Assembly: GCF_021173675.1 (NCBI RefSeq) | Contig: NZ_JAIHON010000005.1 | Location: 620,001-684,000, forward strand | Reading direction: 5' to 3' | DNA from: Streptomyces lincolnensis | GTDB lineage: Bacteria; Actinomycetota; Actinomycetes; Streptomycetales; Streptomycetaceae | DNA: 64,000 nucleotides | Shown here: one piece after another, positions 52,731-61,604 of the stretch | How the letters are laid out: each line of letters begins with the position of its first letter | Position numbering within the stretch: position 1 is the stretch's first letter | Made by a program: the position numbers and the translations under genes | The notes under the pieces: generated by a model | The model's database searches: none | Seen by the model: the letters and a program-made list of their open reading frames with translations, nothing else | What the model was told of the DNA's origin: nothing

Positions 52731-54158
52731 ATGTACGTCGGTATCGATGTGGGCACGTCCATGGTGAAGGCCGCCGCCTTCGACGGCACCGGCCGTGCGC
52801 TGGCCGTCGGGTCCCGCCCGGTGGGCCTGGCCCTGCACGAGGGGTTCGTCGAGCAGGACATGGAGGAGGTGTACGCGGCGGTCGTCGCCGTCCTGGAAGA
52901 GGTGACCGGGCAGGTGCCCGAGCCGGTCGAGCTGGCCGGGCTGACCGGGCAGGGCGACGGGGTGTGGCTGGTGGACGCCGAGGGCCGTCCGGTGCGGGCC
53001 GCGGCCTCCTGGATGGACGGGCGGGCGCACGAACTGGTCGACCAGTGGCTGGCCGACGGCACCTTCGAGACGGTGTTCCGGCGGACCGGGAGCGCCATGT
53101 TCCCCGGGTGTCCCGGGCCGCTGCTGGCGTGGCTGGACCGGCACGAGCCCAAGGCCCTGGACACGGCACGGGCCGCCGTCTACTGCAAGGACATGGTCTT
53201 CCAGCGGCTGACCGGGGCGTCCCGGGCCACGACGGACGTGTCGGACGCGTCGATGCCGTTCCTCGACCCGCGCACCCGGATGTACGACAACCGGGTCGTG
53301 GAGCTGCTCGGTCTCACGCACCGCAGGGGCCTGCTCGCGCCGGTCAGCGATCCGGTCGCGACCGGCGCCACGCGCGGCGAGGGCCTGCCCGCCGGCACCC
53401 GGATCGCCAACGGCCCCTACGACCTGCCGGCCAGCGCGCTCGGCGCCGGGGTGACCACCCCGGGGGACGGTCTGCTGATCGTCGGCACCTGTCTGGCCGC
53501 GCTGGTCGCGACGACCGACCTCGACCTCGACGGCGAGCCGGCCGGCCTGTACATCTCCACCGACCGCCCGGGCCACCGGCTGCGTGCCATGCCCGCGATG
53601 GTCGGCACGGCCGCGCTCGACTGGGTGCTGTCCACGACGGGGGTCCGCCACGAGGAGGTGGACGACCTGCTCGCCGCCACCCCGCCCGGCGCGCACGGGG
53701 TCCGGGTGCTGCCGTACTTCGCGCCCTCGGGCGAGCGCGCCCCCTTCGTGGAACCACGGCTGCGCGCCGAACTCACCGGTGTCTCCCTGGAGTCCACGCC
53801 CGCCGACCTGATCCGCGCGACCTGCGAGGGCATCGGCTACGCGGCCCGGCACTGCCTGGAGGCCGCCGGCCTCACCGGTTCCCTGGCGGTCTGCGGCGGC
53901 GGCACCCGCAGCGGCGCCTGGATGCGGCTCCTCGCCGACGTCCTCGGCCGCCCCCTGCGGGTCGTCGAGGGCGAGGTCGGCGCCCGGGGCGCGGTCCTCG
54001 CGGCGGCGGAACGGTACGGGGTGGAGCTGGACACGGCCGCCTGGACCCGCCCGACGGCCATCGTCGAACCGGACCCGGGCCGTGCCTCGTACTACGCGAA
54101 GGGCTACGACGACCACCTGGCCCGCCTCCAGGAGGCACGCGACCGCGCCCGCGCGTGA
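52731..54158 (+). CDS. FGGY-family carbohydrate kinase 2
   Basis: 475 residues from the ATG at 52731 with GGAGGAGA upstream. 'VGIDVGTSMVKAAAFD' opens the chain, 'LTGQGDGVWLVD' follows and 'LAVCGGGTRSGAWMRLLADVLGRPL' is the C-terminal signature. It is closer to the L-xylulose/erythritol kinase branch than kinase 1, judged by its N-terminal region. It follows the dehydrogenase on the same strand across the tandem-repeat array. Confidence 0.9.
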   Translation: MYVGIDVGTSMVKAAAFDGTGRALAVGSRPVGLALHEGFVEQDMEEVYAAVVAVLEEVTGQVPEPVELAGLTGQGDGVWLVDAEGRPVRAAASWMDGRAHELVDQWLADGTFETVFRRTGSAMFPGCPGPLLAWLDRHEPKALDTARAAVYCKDMVFQRLTGASRATTDVSDASMPFLDPRTRMYDNRVVELLGLTHRRGLLAPVSDPVATGATRGEGLPAGTRIANGPYDLPASALGAGVTTPGDGLLIVGTCLAALVATTDLDLDGEPAGLYISTDRPGHRLRAMPAMVGTAALDWVLSTTGVRHEEVDDLLAATPPGAHGVRVLPYFAPSGERAPFVEPRLRAELTGVSLESTPADLIRATCEGIGYAARHCLEAAGLTGSLAVCGGGTRSGAWMRLLADVLGRPLRVVEGEVGARGAVLAAAERYGVELDTAAWTRPTAIVEPDPGRASYYAKGYDDHLARLQEARDRARA

Positions 54159-54256
54159 CGTGTGCGCCTGGGTCGGCACCGTAGCGGAGCGGGGGATTTC
54201 GGGGACGTCCCCGCCCGATACGCGCTGTACTACCGGGGAGAAGGGGGGCGGGGTCC

Positions 54257-54499
54257 ATGACGGAGATCGAGCGCGAGTGTCCCACCTGCCGCAGCAGGCA
54301 GGCGTTCCGCATGCTCAACGGCGCCGAGAAGGCTGCCGTCCGCGAGGAAAAGGGAGCCCGGCACTACGTCGACAACCTCTGGCGCTGCACCGCCAAGGGC
54401 TGCCTCTGGTACCAGCCGTACCTGCACACCCGCGGCGGCGGCCTGCTGCCCGAGAAGTTCCGGGAGGAGGCCACCGCGCAGGAAGGGGCGGACGGGTAG
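54257..54499 (+). CDS. Small Cys-containing (zinc-ribbon-like) protein
   Basis: 80 residues with a long G-rich ribosome site. Cysteines at C8 and C11 ('ECPTCRSRQ') and later two ('LWRCTAKGCLWYQP') could bind one zinc ion. It is acidic at the C-terminus. Its stop is 10 bases before the glycosyltransferase start, so the two are cotranscribed. I do not recognise a function. Confidence 0.75.
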   Translation: MTEIERECPTCRSRQAFRMLNGAEKAAVREEKGARHYVDNLWRCTAKGCLWYQPYLHTRGGGLLPEKFREEATAQEGADG

Positions 54500-54509
54500 G
54501 GTCCGTGGA

Positions 54510-56441
54510 ATGCCGAGAGTCAAGGTCAGCGTGATCGTCCCCGTCTACAACACCGGGAAGTACGTCGACGAGTGTGCCCCGTCGCTGCTCGGGCAGAGCC
54601 TGCCGCCCGAGGAGTACGAGGTGGTCTACGTCGACGACGGGTCGACGGACGACACGCTGGACCGGCTCCGGAAGATCGCGGACGCGCATCCGAACGTCCA
54701 GGTGCACACCCGCCCGAACTCGGGCTGGCCGGGCGCGCCCCGCAACCTCGGCATGCGGCATGCCAAGGGCGAGTACATCCAGTTCGTCGACCACGACGAC
54801 ACCCTCGGGCCCGAGGCCCTGGAGCGGCTGTACGAGCACGCCAAGCGGAACGACGCCGATGTGGTGCTCGGCAAGATGTCCTCCACGATGGTGCGGCCCC
54901 GGCGGCTGTTCCGGCACACGATCGACGCCTGCACGATCGAGAACGACGAGCTCATGCAGAGCATGTCGCCGCACAAGATGTTCCGGCGGGCCTTCGTGGA
55001 GGAGCACGGGCTGCGGTTCCCGGAGGGGCCGTGGATCCTGGAGGACCTGGCGTTCGTCAGCGCCGCCTACCTCAAGGCCGAGCGGATCGCGGTCCTCGCC
55101 GACTACCCCTGCTACTACTGGATGAAGCGGGACGACGGCGGCAACAACACCCAGCACCGGTTCAACCACCGGCACGGCTTCTGGGACAACTGCCGGACGA
55201 TCGTCGGCCAGATCAAGGACGGCACCGAGGCCTCGGACGACGTCGACGCGCTCCAGAACCGGCTGCTGCACCGCCTCTACCACGTGGAGGTCCTCTCCAG
55301 GACCCGTGAGCCGGAGATCCTGCGCGAGGAGCCGGCCGAGCAGCGGCAGCGCTTCGAGGCGGCCCGGGAACTGGCCCGCAAGGAGTTCCCGGCGGCCGTC
55401 CGGGAGGGCCTGCCCACCGTGTCCCGCCTGCGCGCCGAGTTGCTGGAGCGCGGTGACTTCGACGGGGCGGTGGTGCTCGCGGAGCGCGTGCGGGAGGTGA
55501 AGGCCCGCAGCACGGTCGGCGCGCCTCGCTGGGAGGACGGCCGTCTGGTCGCCGACGTCACGCTGGACCTGCTGCGCGGGGACGGCGAACCGCTGGCCGT
55601 CGTCGAACGGGACGGGAAGCGGTGGCTGGACCCGGAGCTGCTGGACGGGGTGCCGGGGACCGAGGACGGCTGGGAGGTCCGCGATCCGTTCCGGCTGGCG
55701 TACGCGGAGCTGATCGTCAAGGACCGCGACCGGGAGGACTGGTGGTACCCGGAGGGCGACCTGGAGGTGCGCCTCGAACCGCTCGGCGAGGGGCGGTCCC
55801 GGCTCGTCGCCTCCGGGCGGCTGAGCCTCGACCCGGAGCGGCTGGCGGGTGGCCGGCCGTTGGAGCGCGGGGTGCACGACGTGTGGGCGTACGTCCAGCT
55901 GCTGGGCGTCGACCGGATGGTCCGCGTGACCGGCGACGGCACCCCCGGCGCCCCGGCCGCGGGCCCGGCGCTGACCGGCGGGCGGCTCGCGCTGCCGTAC
56001 TGGACGGGGAGCGGTCAGCTCGCCCTCGACGTGGACCAGCGTCAGCGCCGGCTCGGCCCCGACACCGCGCCGGCCGCCGCCGCGAACACCGCGCGCGGGG
56101 AACGGTCGCTGCCTCTGCCGTACCTCGCCGCGACCGCCGGTGCCCCGGCTCCCGTCAAGGCCACCGTGGCCACCCTGACCGTGGACGCCACACTGCTCCC
56201 GGGCAGCGGCGGAACGGCGGTGCTGCGCCTGCCCGGCCGGCTGAAGCTCCCCACCGGGCGGCACCCTGTCACCCTCCCGAAGGAGAGCACCCCCCTCGCC
56301 TACGCCGTCGTCCGCGACGGTCTCCTGCTCCGCCTGGAGGGCCCGGCGTACCGGGCCGGCGGCGGGCGCCGACTCCTCGACGCGGTCGCGGGCAACCGGC
56401 AGGTGCGGGGCGTACGGCGGCGGTTGGGCCGGAGGAACTGA
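54510..56441 (+). CDS. Family 2 glycosyltransferase with C-terminal extension
   Basis: 643 residues. Residues 1-230 are a GT-A domain: 'VSVIVPVYNTGKYVDECAPSLLGQ', 'EVVYVDDGSTDDT', 'NSGWPGAPRNLGMRHAKGEYIQFVDHDDTLGPEALE' (the D-H-D at about 93 is the metal site), then 'PEGPWILEDLAF' with the likely base. The next 400 residues are a helical stretch and beta-rich repeats similar to those found after teichoic-acid-type transferases. It probably acts on a cell-surface polymer from the cytoplasmic side. No export or polymerase gene is adjacent. Confidence 0.87.
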   Translation: MPRVKVSVIVPVYNTGKYVDECAPSLLGQSLPPEEYEVVYVDDGSTDDTLDRLRKIADAHPNVQVHTRPNSGWPGAPRNLGMRHAKGEYIQFVDHDDTLGPEALERLYEHAKRNDADVVLGKMSSTMVRPRRLFRHTIDACTIENDELMQSMSPHKMFRRAFVEEHGLRFPEGPWILEDLAFVSAAYLKAERIAVLADYPCYYWMKRDDGGNNTQHRFNHRHGFWDNCRTIVGQIKDGTEASDDVDALQNRLLHRLYHVEVLSRTREPEILREEPAEQRQRFEAARELARKEFPAAVREGLPTVSRLRAELLERGDFDGAVVLAERVREVKARSTVGAPRWEDGRLVADVTLDLLRGDGEPLAVVERDGKRWLDPELLDGVPGTEDGWEVRDPFRLAYAELIVKDRDREDWWYPEGDLEVRLEPLGEGRSRLVASGRLSLDPERLAGGRPLERGVHDVWAYVQLLGVDRMVRVTGDGTPGAPAAGPALTGGRLALPYWTGSGQLALDVDQRQRRLGPDTAPAAAANTARGERSLPLPYLAATAGAPAPVKATVATLTVDATLLPGSGGTAVLRLPGRLKLPTGRHPVTLPKESTPLAYAVVRDGLLLRLEGPAYRAGGGRRLLDAVAGNRQVRGVRRRLGRRN

Positions 56442-56536
56442 GCGAGACGCCGACGCGGGGTCTTCGACGCGGGCCGGGGTGCGGGGTGCGTGCGGCGGGG
56501 CGCGTGCGGCGGGGCCGCTGCCGGCCCGGCCCGGGA

Positions 56537-56640
56537 CCCGGACTTGCCACTCCAGCGCGAGCCCCGACCCGCCTCTCCAGCCTGAGGCCCGGACTCGCCA
56601 CCCCGGCCTGAGACTCGGACTCGCCACCCCCGGCCTGAGA
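56537..56640. repeat. Degenerate 25-27 bp direct repeats
   Basis: Four imperfect units; the last two (56588-56613, 56614-56640) are near-identical, sharing CGGACTCGCCACCCC and CGGCCTGAGA. Confidence 0.6.
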
Positions 56641-56696
56641 CCGCGGTGCGCTCCGTGGGGGGCGGTGTGAGGTCGTGGGGCGGCTGCGGGTGCGTG

Positions 56697-56743
56697 GGGG
56701 CTGGTCGCGCCCACGCGGCGGAGCCGCAAATTGATGCAGTCCC
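56697..56743 (+). repeat. Dispersed 47-bp intergenic repeat, copy 3
   Basis: Same orientation as copy 1 and differing at a few bases near its right end (TTGATGCAGTCCC for TCGACACAGCCCC). Confidence 0.82.
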
Positions 56744-56836
56744 GCGCCCCGGACCCGCCGCCCCGCCCTCGGACCGCGCCCAGCCCGGACGCCGCCGCCC
56801 TGGCAGCGCGGCCCCCGGCCGGCGCAGTACCCCAAA

Positions 56837-56883
56837 CGCAGACACCGCCGGGCCCCCTGTCACCGGTCCCGGCGGTGTCTGCG
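56837..56883. terminator. Bidirectional terminator
   Basis: A perfect 16-bp stem (56837-56852 / 56868-56883) with a 15-base loop between the convergent glycosyltransferase and DsbA-like genes. Confidence 0.88.
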
Positions 56884-56906
56884 TCGTCCTCCCCGACGGG
56901 GGGCCG

Positions 56907-57569
56907 TCACAGGTTGCTGAAGTCCGGCCCCTTCGTGCGGGTCCGCTTGATCTCGTAGAAGCCGGGGACCGAGGCCACGGCGAGGGTGCCGTCCCACAGC
57001 TTGGCGGCGTCCTCGCCCTTGGGAGCGGGGGTGACCACGGGGCCGAAGAAGGCGATCTGCTCACCGTCGGCTCCGGGGACGGCGATGACCGGGGTGCCGA
57101 CCTCCTGGCCGACCTTGTCGATGCCTTCCTTGTGGGAGGCGCGCAGCTCGGCGTCGAACTCGAAGTCCTTCTGGTCGAAGTACTCGATCAGGTCGGCGGG
57201 CAGGCCGACGTCCGCCAGGGCGCCCTCGACGGCCTCGCGGGTGGGGCCCTGTTCCTCGTTGTGGATGCGGGTGCCGAGCGCGGTGTAGAGGGGGCCGAGG
57301 ACGTCGGAGCCGTGCTTCTGCCAGGCCGCGGTCACCACGCGGATCGGCTGCCAGGCCGTGGTCTCCAGCATCTCGCGGTACTCCTCGGGAAGCTGGTCGA
57401 TCTTGTCCTCGTTCAGCACGGCGAGGCTCATGATGTGCCAGCGGACCTCGATGTCACGGAGCTTCTCCACCTCCAGCACCCAGCGGGAGGTCATCCAGGC
57501 CCAGGGACACAGCGGGTCGAACCAGAAGTCGACGGGGGTCTTGCCGGAGGGGCTCGCGGACGCGGACAT
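56907..57569 (-). CDS. DsbA-like mycothiol-dependent oxidoreductase (Rv2466c type), monothiol variant
   Basis: 220 residues from the ATG at 57569 with GAGGAG upstream. It follows the Mycobacterium Rv2466c nitroreductase over its length ('FWFDPLCPWAWMTSRW', 'VMSLAVLNE'-like, 'PLYTALGTRIHNEEQG', 'EVGTPVIAVPG', 'AFFGPVVTPAPKGE'). The active site is C21-P-W-A24; the second cysteine of the usual CxxC is alanine, so only a monothiol mechanism through a mixed disulfide, as with mycothiol, is possible. Cytosolic. The gene is divergent from pepN across a 21-bp tandem repeat. Confidence 0.9.
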   Translation of the reverse strand: MSASASPSGKTPVDFWFDPLCPWAWMTSRWVLEVEKLRDIEVRWHIMSLAVLNEDKIDQLPEEYREMLETTAWQPIRVVTAAWQKHGSDVLGPLYTALGTRIHNEEQGPTREAVEGALADVGLPADLIEYFDQKDFEFDAELRASHKEGIDKVGQEVGTPVIAVPGADGEQIAFFGPVVTPAPKGEDAAKLWDGTLAVASVPGFYEIKRTRTKGPDFSNL

Positions 57570-57638
57570 GGGTCTCCTCGGAAAGCGGTTCTTTTCCAGC
57601 GGCAACACCGGCGCTTGCCCGGTCCATTCCCGGTTGCC

Positions 57639-57680
57639 GCTCCCGTCTGCCGCGAATCGGCTCCCGTCTGCCGCGGATCG
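57639..57680. repeat. Two 21-bp tandem repeats between DsbA-like gene and pepN
   Basis: Units 57639-57659 and 57660-57680 differ at one position, pattern GCTCCCGTCTGCCGCG then (A or G)ATCG. 21 bp is two helical turns, so a cooperative protein site is possible. Confidence 0.75.
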
Positions 57681-57740
57681 GCGGCACATGGCAGGATCGG
57701 CCTGTCCGCATACTGAACACCATCCGAGGGAGCTCCATCC

Positions 57741-60329
57741 GTGCCCGGTGAGAACCTGTCCCGTGACGAGGCCCGGGAGCGGGCCGCCCTGCTGTCCGTC
57801 GACGGCTACGAGGTGTCCCTCGACGTCCGCTCCGCGGTCGGCGACGACACCGGGGACGGACCGCGCACCTTCCGCTCGGTCACCACGATCCGCTTCCGCT
57901 GCGCCGAGCCGGGCGCCACGAGCTTCGCGGACCTGATCGCGCCGAGCGTGACCGCCGTCTCCCTCAACGGCAAGGACCTCGACCCGAGCGAGGTCTTCGA
58001 CGGTTCCCGGATCGCCCTGGAGGACCTGGCCGCGGAGAACGAGCTGGTCGTGGACGCCCGGTGCGCCTACTCCCGTACCGGCGAGGGCCTGCACCGCTTC
58101 GTCGACCCCGAGGACGGCGAGGTGTACCTGTACACGCAGTACGAGCCGGCCGACTCCCGCCGGGTCTTCGCCAACTTCGAGCAGCCGGACCTCAAGGCGC
58201 CGTTCCGCTTCGAGGTGCGGGCGCCGGAGGGCTGGACGGTGTGGAGCAACGGGGTCGGCGACGAGAGCGAGGGGGTCTGGCGGTTCGCGGAGACGAAGCC
58301 GATCTCGACGTACATCACCTGTGTGGTGGCGGGTCCGTACCACTACGTGACCGACTCCTACGAGCGGGAGTTCAAGGACGGCACCCGGCTGGAGATCCCG
58401 CTCGGCGCGCTGTGCCGCAAGGGGCTGGCCCCGCACTTCGACGCCGACGACGTGTTCCTGGTGACCAGGCAGGGCCTGGACTTCTTCCACGACCACTTCG
58501 ACTACCCGTACCCCTTCGGGAAGTACGACCAGGCGTTCGTGCCCGAGTACAACCTCGGCGCGATGGAGAACCCGGGCCTGGTGACCTTCCGCGAGGAGTT
58601 CATCTTCCGGGGGAAGGTCACCCAGGCGTCCTACGAGGGCCGGGCCAACGTCATCCTGCACGAGATGGCGCACATGTGGTTCGGCGACCTGGTCACCATG
58701 GAGTGGTGGGACGACCTGTGGCTGAAGGAGTCCTTCGCGGACTTCATGGGCGCCTTCGCGCTGGTCGGCGCGACCCGCTTCGAGGACGGCTGGATCACCT
58801 TCGCCAACCGCCGCAAGGCGTGGGCCTACCGCGCGGACCAGCTGCCCTCCACGCACCCGATCACCGCGGACATCCGTGACCTGCAGGACGCCAAGCTCAA
58901 CTTCGACGGCATCACCTACGCCAAGGGGGCTTCCGTACTGAAGCAGCTGGTGGCGTACGTCGGCCAGGACGCGTTCCTGGAGGGCGCGCGCCGCTACTTC
59001 AAGCGGCACGCGTACGGCAACACGCGCCTGGACGACCTGCTGTCGGTGCTGGCGGAGACCAGTGGCCGGGACATGGGCACGTGGGCGCGGGCGTGGCTCC
59101 AGACGGCGGGGGTCAACTCCCTCACCCCGCAGGTGCTGTTGGACGCCGAGGGACGCGTCGACGAGCTGGCGGTGGTCCAGGAGGCCGCCGAGTCGCACCC
59201 GGAGCTGCGCCCGCACCGGGTGGCGGTGGGCCTGTACCGGCGGACACCCGAGGGCGCGCTGGAGCGGTACGCGCGGGCCGAGGTGGACGTCGAGGGTCCG
59301 CGGACGGTGGTGGCGGAGCTGGCCGGGGCCCAGGCGCCGGATCTGGTGCTGGTCAACGACGACGACCTGACGTACTGCAAGATCCGCTTCGACGCGAACT
59401 CCCTGGAGACGCTGAAGGCGGGCCTGGGTGACCTCACCGACCCCCTGGCGCGGGCGCTGTGCTGGTCGGCGCTGTGGAACATGACGCGGGACGCGCTGCT
59501 GCCGGCGCGGGACTTCGTCGGCCTGGTGCTGCGGTTCGCGGGGCGCGAGTCCGGTATCGGGGTGCTCCAGATGCTGCACGCGTGGGCGAACTCGGCGCTG
59601 GTCAACTACCTGGCGCCGGAGTACCGGGAGATGGGCGGACGGCTGCTCGCCGAGGGCGCGCTGCGGGAGCTGCGGGCCGCCGGGCCGGGCAGCGAGCACC
59701 AGTTGGCGTGGGCGCGGTTCTTCGCGTCGGTGGCGGCGCTGCCGGAGGATCTTCAGCTGCTGCAGGGCCTGCTCGCGGACACGGAGCAGATCGAGGGCCT
59801 GGTGGTGGACCAGGAGCTGCGCTGGGCGTTCCTGGAGCCGCTCGCGGCCCACGGCGCCGCGGACGAGGGGGCGCTGGCCGCCGAACTGGCCCGGGACGAC
59901 ACCGCGTCCGGCAAGCGCCACCAGGTGCGCTGTCTGGCCGCGCGGCCCTCGGCGGCGGTGAAGGCGCAGGCGTGGGCGCAGGTGGTCGAGTCGGACGCGC
60001 TGTCCAACGCCCTGGTGGAGGCGACCATCGCGGGCTTCGACCGGTCGTCCCAGCGGGAGTTGCTCGCGCCCTACGCCGAGAAGTACTTCGCGGTGATCGA
60101 GCGGGTGTGGCGGGAGCGGTCGATCCAGATCGCGATGCATGTCGTCCAGGGCCTGTTCCCCTCGCTCCAGCAGTCCCCGGCGACCCTCGACGCGGCGGAC
60201 GCCTGGCTCGCCGCCCACGAGGACGCGGCTCCCGCGCTGCGCCGACTGGTCCTGGAGGGCCGGGACGACCTGGCACGGGCGTTGCGGGGACAGGCGTGCG
60301 ACGCGGAGGCCACGGGGACTGCGGCCTAG
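57741..60329 (+). CDS. pepN: Aminopeptidase N (M1 metallopeptidase)
   Basis: 862 residues from a GTG with GAGGGAG upstream. The substrate motif GAMENPG ('YNLGAMENPGLVTF') and the zinc motif HEMAH (near 307) with the third ligand in 'WLKESFADFM' are intact. The C-terminal ERAP-like helical domain fills the last 400 residues. It removes N-terminal residues from peptides in the cytosol and may take over peptides from Clp degradation. A terminator follows. Confidence 0.96.
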   Translation: MPGENLSRDEARERAALLSVDGYEVSLDVRSAVGDDTGDGPRTFRSVTTIRFRCAEPGATSFADLIAPSVTAVSLNGKDLDPSEVFDGSRIALEDLAAENELVVDARCAYSRTGEGLHRFVDPEDGEVYLYTQYEPADSRRVFANFEQPDLKAPFRFEVRAPEGWTVWSNGVGDESEGVWRFAETKPISTYITCVVAGPYHYVTDSYEREFKDGTRLEIPLGALCRKGLAPHFDADDVFLVTRQGLDFFHDHFDYPYPFGKYDQAFVPEYNLGAMENPGLVTFREEFIFRGKVTQASYEGRANVILHEMAHMWFGDLVTMEWWDDLWLKESFADFMGAFALVGATRFEDGWITFANRRKAWAYRADQLPSTHPITADIRDLQDAKLNFDGITYAKGASVLKQLVAYVGQDAFLEGARRYFKRHAYGNTRLDDLLSVLAETSGRDMGTWARAWLQTAGVNSLTPQVLLDAEGRVDELAVVQEAAESHPELRPHRVAVGLYRRTPEGALERYARAEVDVEGPRTVVAELAGAQAPDLVLVNDDDLTYCKIRFDANSLETLKAGLGDLTDPLARALCWSALWNMTRDALLPARDFVGLVLRFAGRESGIGVLQMLHAWANSALVNYLAPEYREMGGRLLAEGALRELRAAGPGSEHQLAWARFFASVAALPEDLQLLQGLLADTEQIEGLVVDQELRWAFLEPLAAHGAADEGALAAELARDDTASGKRHQVRCLAARPSAAVKAQAWAQVVESDALSNALVEATIAGFDRSSQRELLAPYAEKYFAVIERVWRERSIQIAMHVVQGLFPSLQQSPATLDAADAWLAAHEDAAPALRRLVLEGRDDLARALRGQACDAEATGTAA

Positions 60330-60391
60330 ATCTTTGGTCAAAGCTTGAGCGTGCGGTCACCGTTACGAAATTCGGTCAAGCGGAACCGTAA

Positions 60392-60421
60392 CCCCTGGTC
60401 CACACCCGAACGGACCAGGGG
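60392..60421 (+). terminator. Terminator downstream of pepN
   Basis: Perfect 10-bp stem CCCCTGGTCC / GGACCAGGGG with a 10-base loop, followed by CTTT. Confidence 0.85.
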
Positions 60422-60537
60422 CTTTCCATGCCTACTCGGCACCCGAACACCCGTCCTTTAGTGCGGGCTTGTCCGTATTTGTCGACGGGCGTGTAACAGC
60501 GGTTAAGGGGCGGATCGGGTGCGGGAACCTCCCGTGC

Positions 60538-61584
60538 ATGAACCACAACGCCCCGGTCCCCCCGTGCTCCCCCCGCCCCCTGCGCCACCTCGCCGAGGTG
60601 CACCGCCGGGTCCAGACGGCCGCGCAGTTGCGTGCCCGCGGCATCTCGGCCGCCGAAGCCGCCGAACAGTGCCGGCCCGGCGGCCCCTGGCAGCAGTTCC
60701 TCCCCGGTGTCTTCCTGCTGCACCCCGGCCCGCCGACCAGCGAGGAGCGGCTGCACGCGGTCCTGGCGTACGCGGCACGGGAGCGCGGCGCCGGAGTTCC
60801 GGCCCAGCCCGGCGCGGGGGAAGCACACCGCCCCGGCTACGCCGAGGCGATGATCACCGGCCTCGCGGCCCTCACCCTGCACGGCTTCTCCGCCACGCCC
60901 CCGCTGACCGCCCTGGACCGGATCGACGTCCTGGTCCCGCGCCTGCGCCGGCTGCGCGCGACGGGCTGCGCCCGCATCGTCCGTACGGGCACCCTGCCGA
61001 CCCCCGTGGAGGTCACCGGCCTGCCGGTCGCCCCGGTCCCGCGCGCCCTCGCCGACGCGGTCGGCGAACTCACCGACGCGGGCGCGGTCCGCCGGCTGCT
61101 GACCGAGGCGGTACGCGGCGGCCACTGCGAACCAGCCGCGGTGGTACGGGAGTTGAACAACGCCAAGCTGCTGAGCCGGCCGCACGTCGTGGACGCCGTC
61201 GACTCCCTCCTCGCCGAGGGCCGCGCGATTGCCGAGGACCGGCTGTACCGCATGGTCCACGAGTACGGCCTTCCCGACCCTGTGTGGAACGTGGACCTCC
61301 GGCTTCCGGGCGGCCCCCACCTCGGCGGCCTCGACGCCTACTGGCCCGAACAGGCCGTCGCCGTCGAACTCGACACCCGCGCCCCCCGACAGGACGACGA
61401 CGCCCTCTGGTCCGAGTACGCCCGCAAGCGCGAACACCTGGAGCGACTCGGCATCACGGTCGTCCACATCACCCCCCGAAAGCTCCGGGACACGATGGAA
61501 CAACAGGCAGCGGTGGTCCGCACAGCCCTCATGGCCTCCGGCGACCGCGACCCGGCGGCGTATGTCGTGGTGCTGCCCCGGTAG
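60538..61584 (+). CDS. AbiEi-like / DUF559-related protein
   Basis: 348 residues from the ATG at 60538. The N-terminal part ('TAAQLRARGISAAEAAEQCRPG..WQQFLPGVFLLHPG') resembles the winged-helix start of AbiEi antitoxins and DUF559 proteins in actinobacteria. The middle has 'ITGLAALTLHGF', another AbiEi-type stretch. The C-terminal part, 'HLGGLDAYWPEQAVAVELDTR' followed by 'LERLGITVVHIT', has the D...ExD arrangement of a PD-(D/E)XK-type nuclease fold. No AbiEii toxin gene is adjacent. It could be a stand-alone nuclease or a transcription regulator. Confidence 0.72.
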   Translation: MNHNAPVPPCSPRPLRHLAEVHRRVQTAAQLRARGISAAEAAEQCRPGGPWQQFLPGVFLLHPGPPTSEERLHAVLAYAARERGAGVPAQPGAGEAHRPGYAEAMITGLAALTLHGFSATPPLTALDRIDVLVPRLRRLRATGCARIVRTGTLPTPVEVTGLPVAPVPRALADAVGELTDAGAVRRLLTEAVRGGHCEPAAVVRELNNAKLLSRPHVVDAVDSLLAEGRAIAEDRLYRMVHEYGLPDPVWNVDLRLPGGPHLGGLDAYWPEQAVAVELDTRAPRQDDDALWSEYARKREHLERLGITVVHITPRKLRDTMEQQAAVVRTALMASGDRDPAAYVVVLPR

Positions 61585-61604
61585 TGACGGATAGGTTGCC
61601 CGCC

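Larger units (their letters stand above)
56442..56906. other. Intergenic region with repeats and a terminator
   Basis: About 465 bases. Four degenerate 25-27 bp direct units lie at about 56537-56640, the third 47-bp dispersed repeat is at 56697-56743, and a strong terminator is at 56837-56883. No gene is supported. Confidence 0.7.

Noticed and set aside
57570..60341. Upstream extension of the DsbA-like frame across pepN (total 1144 codons)
   Set aside because: The extension is antisense to pepN and motif-free; the DsbA-like chain begins at 57569 with its own ribosome site.
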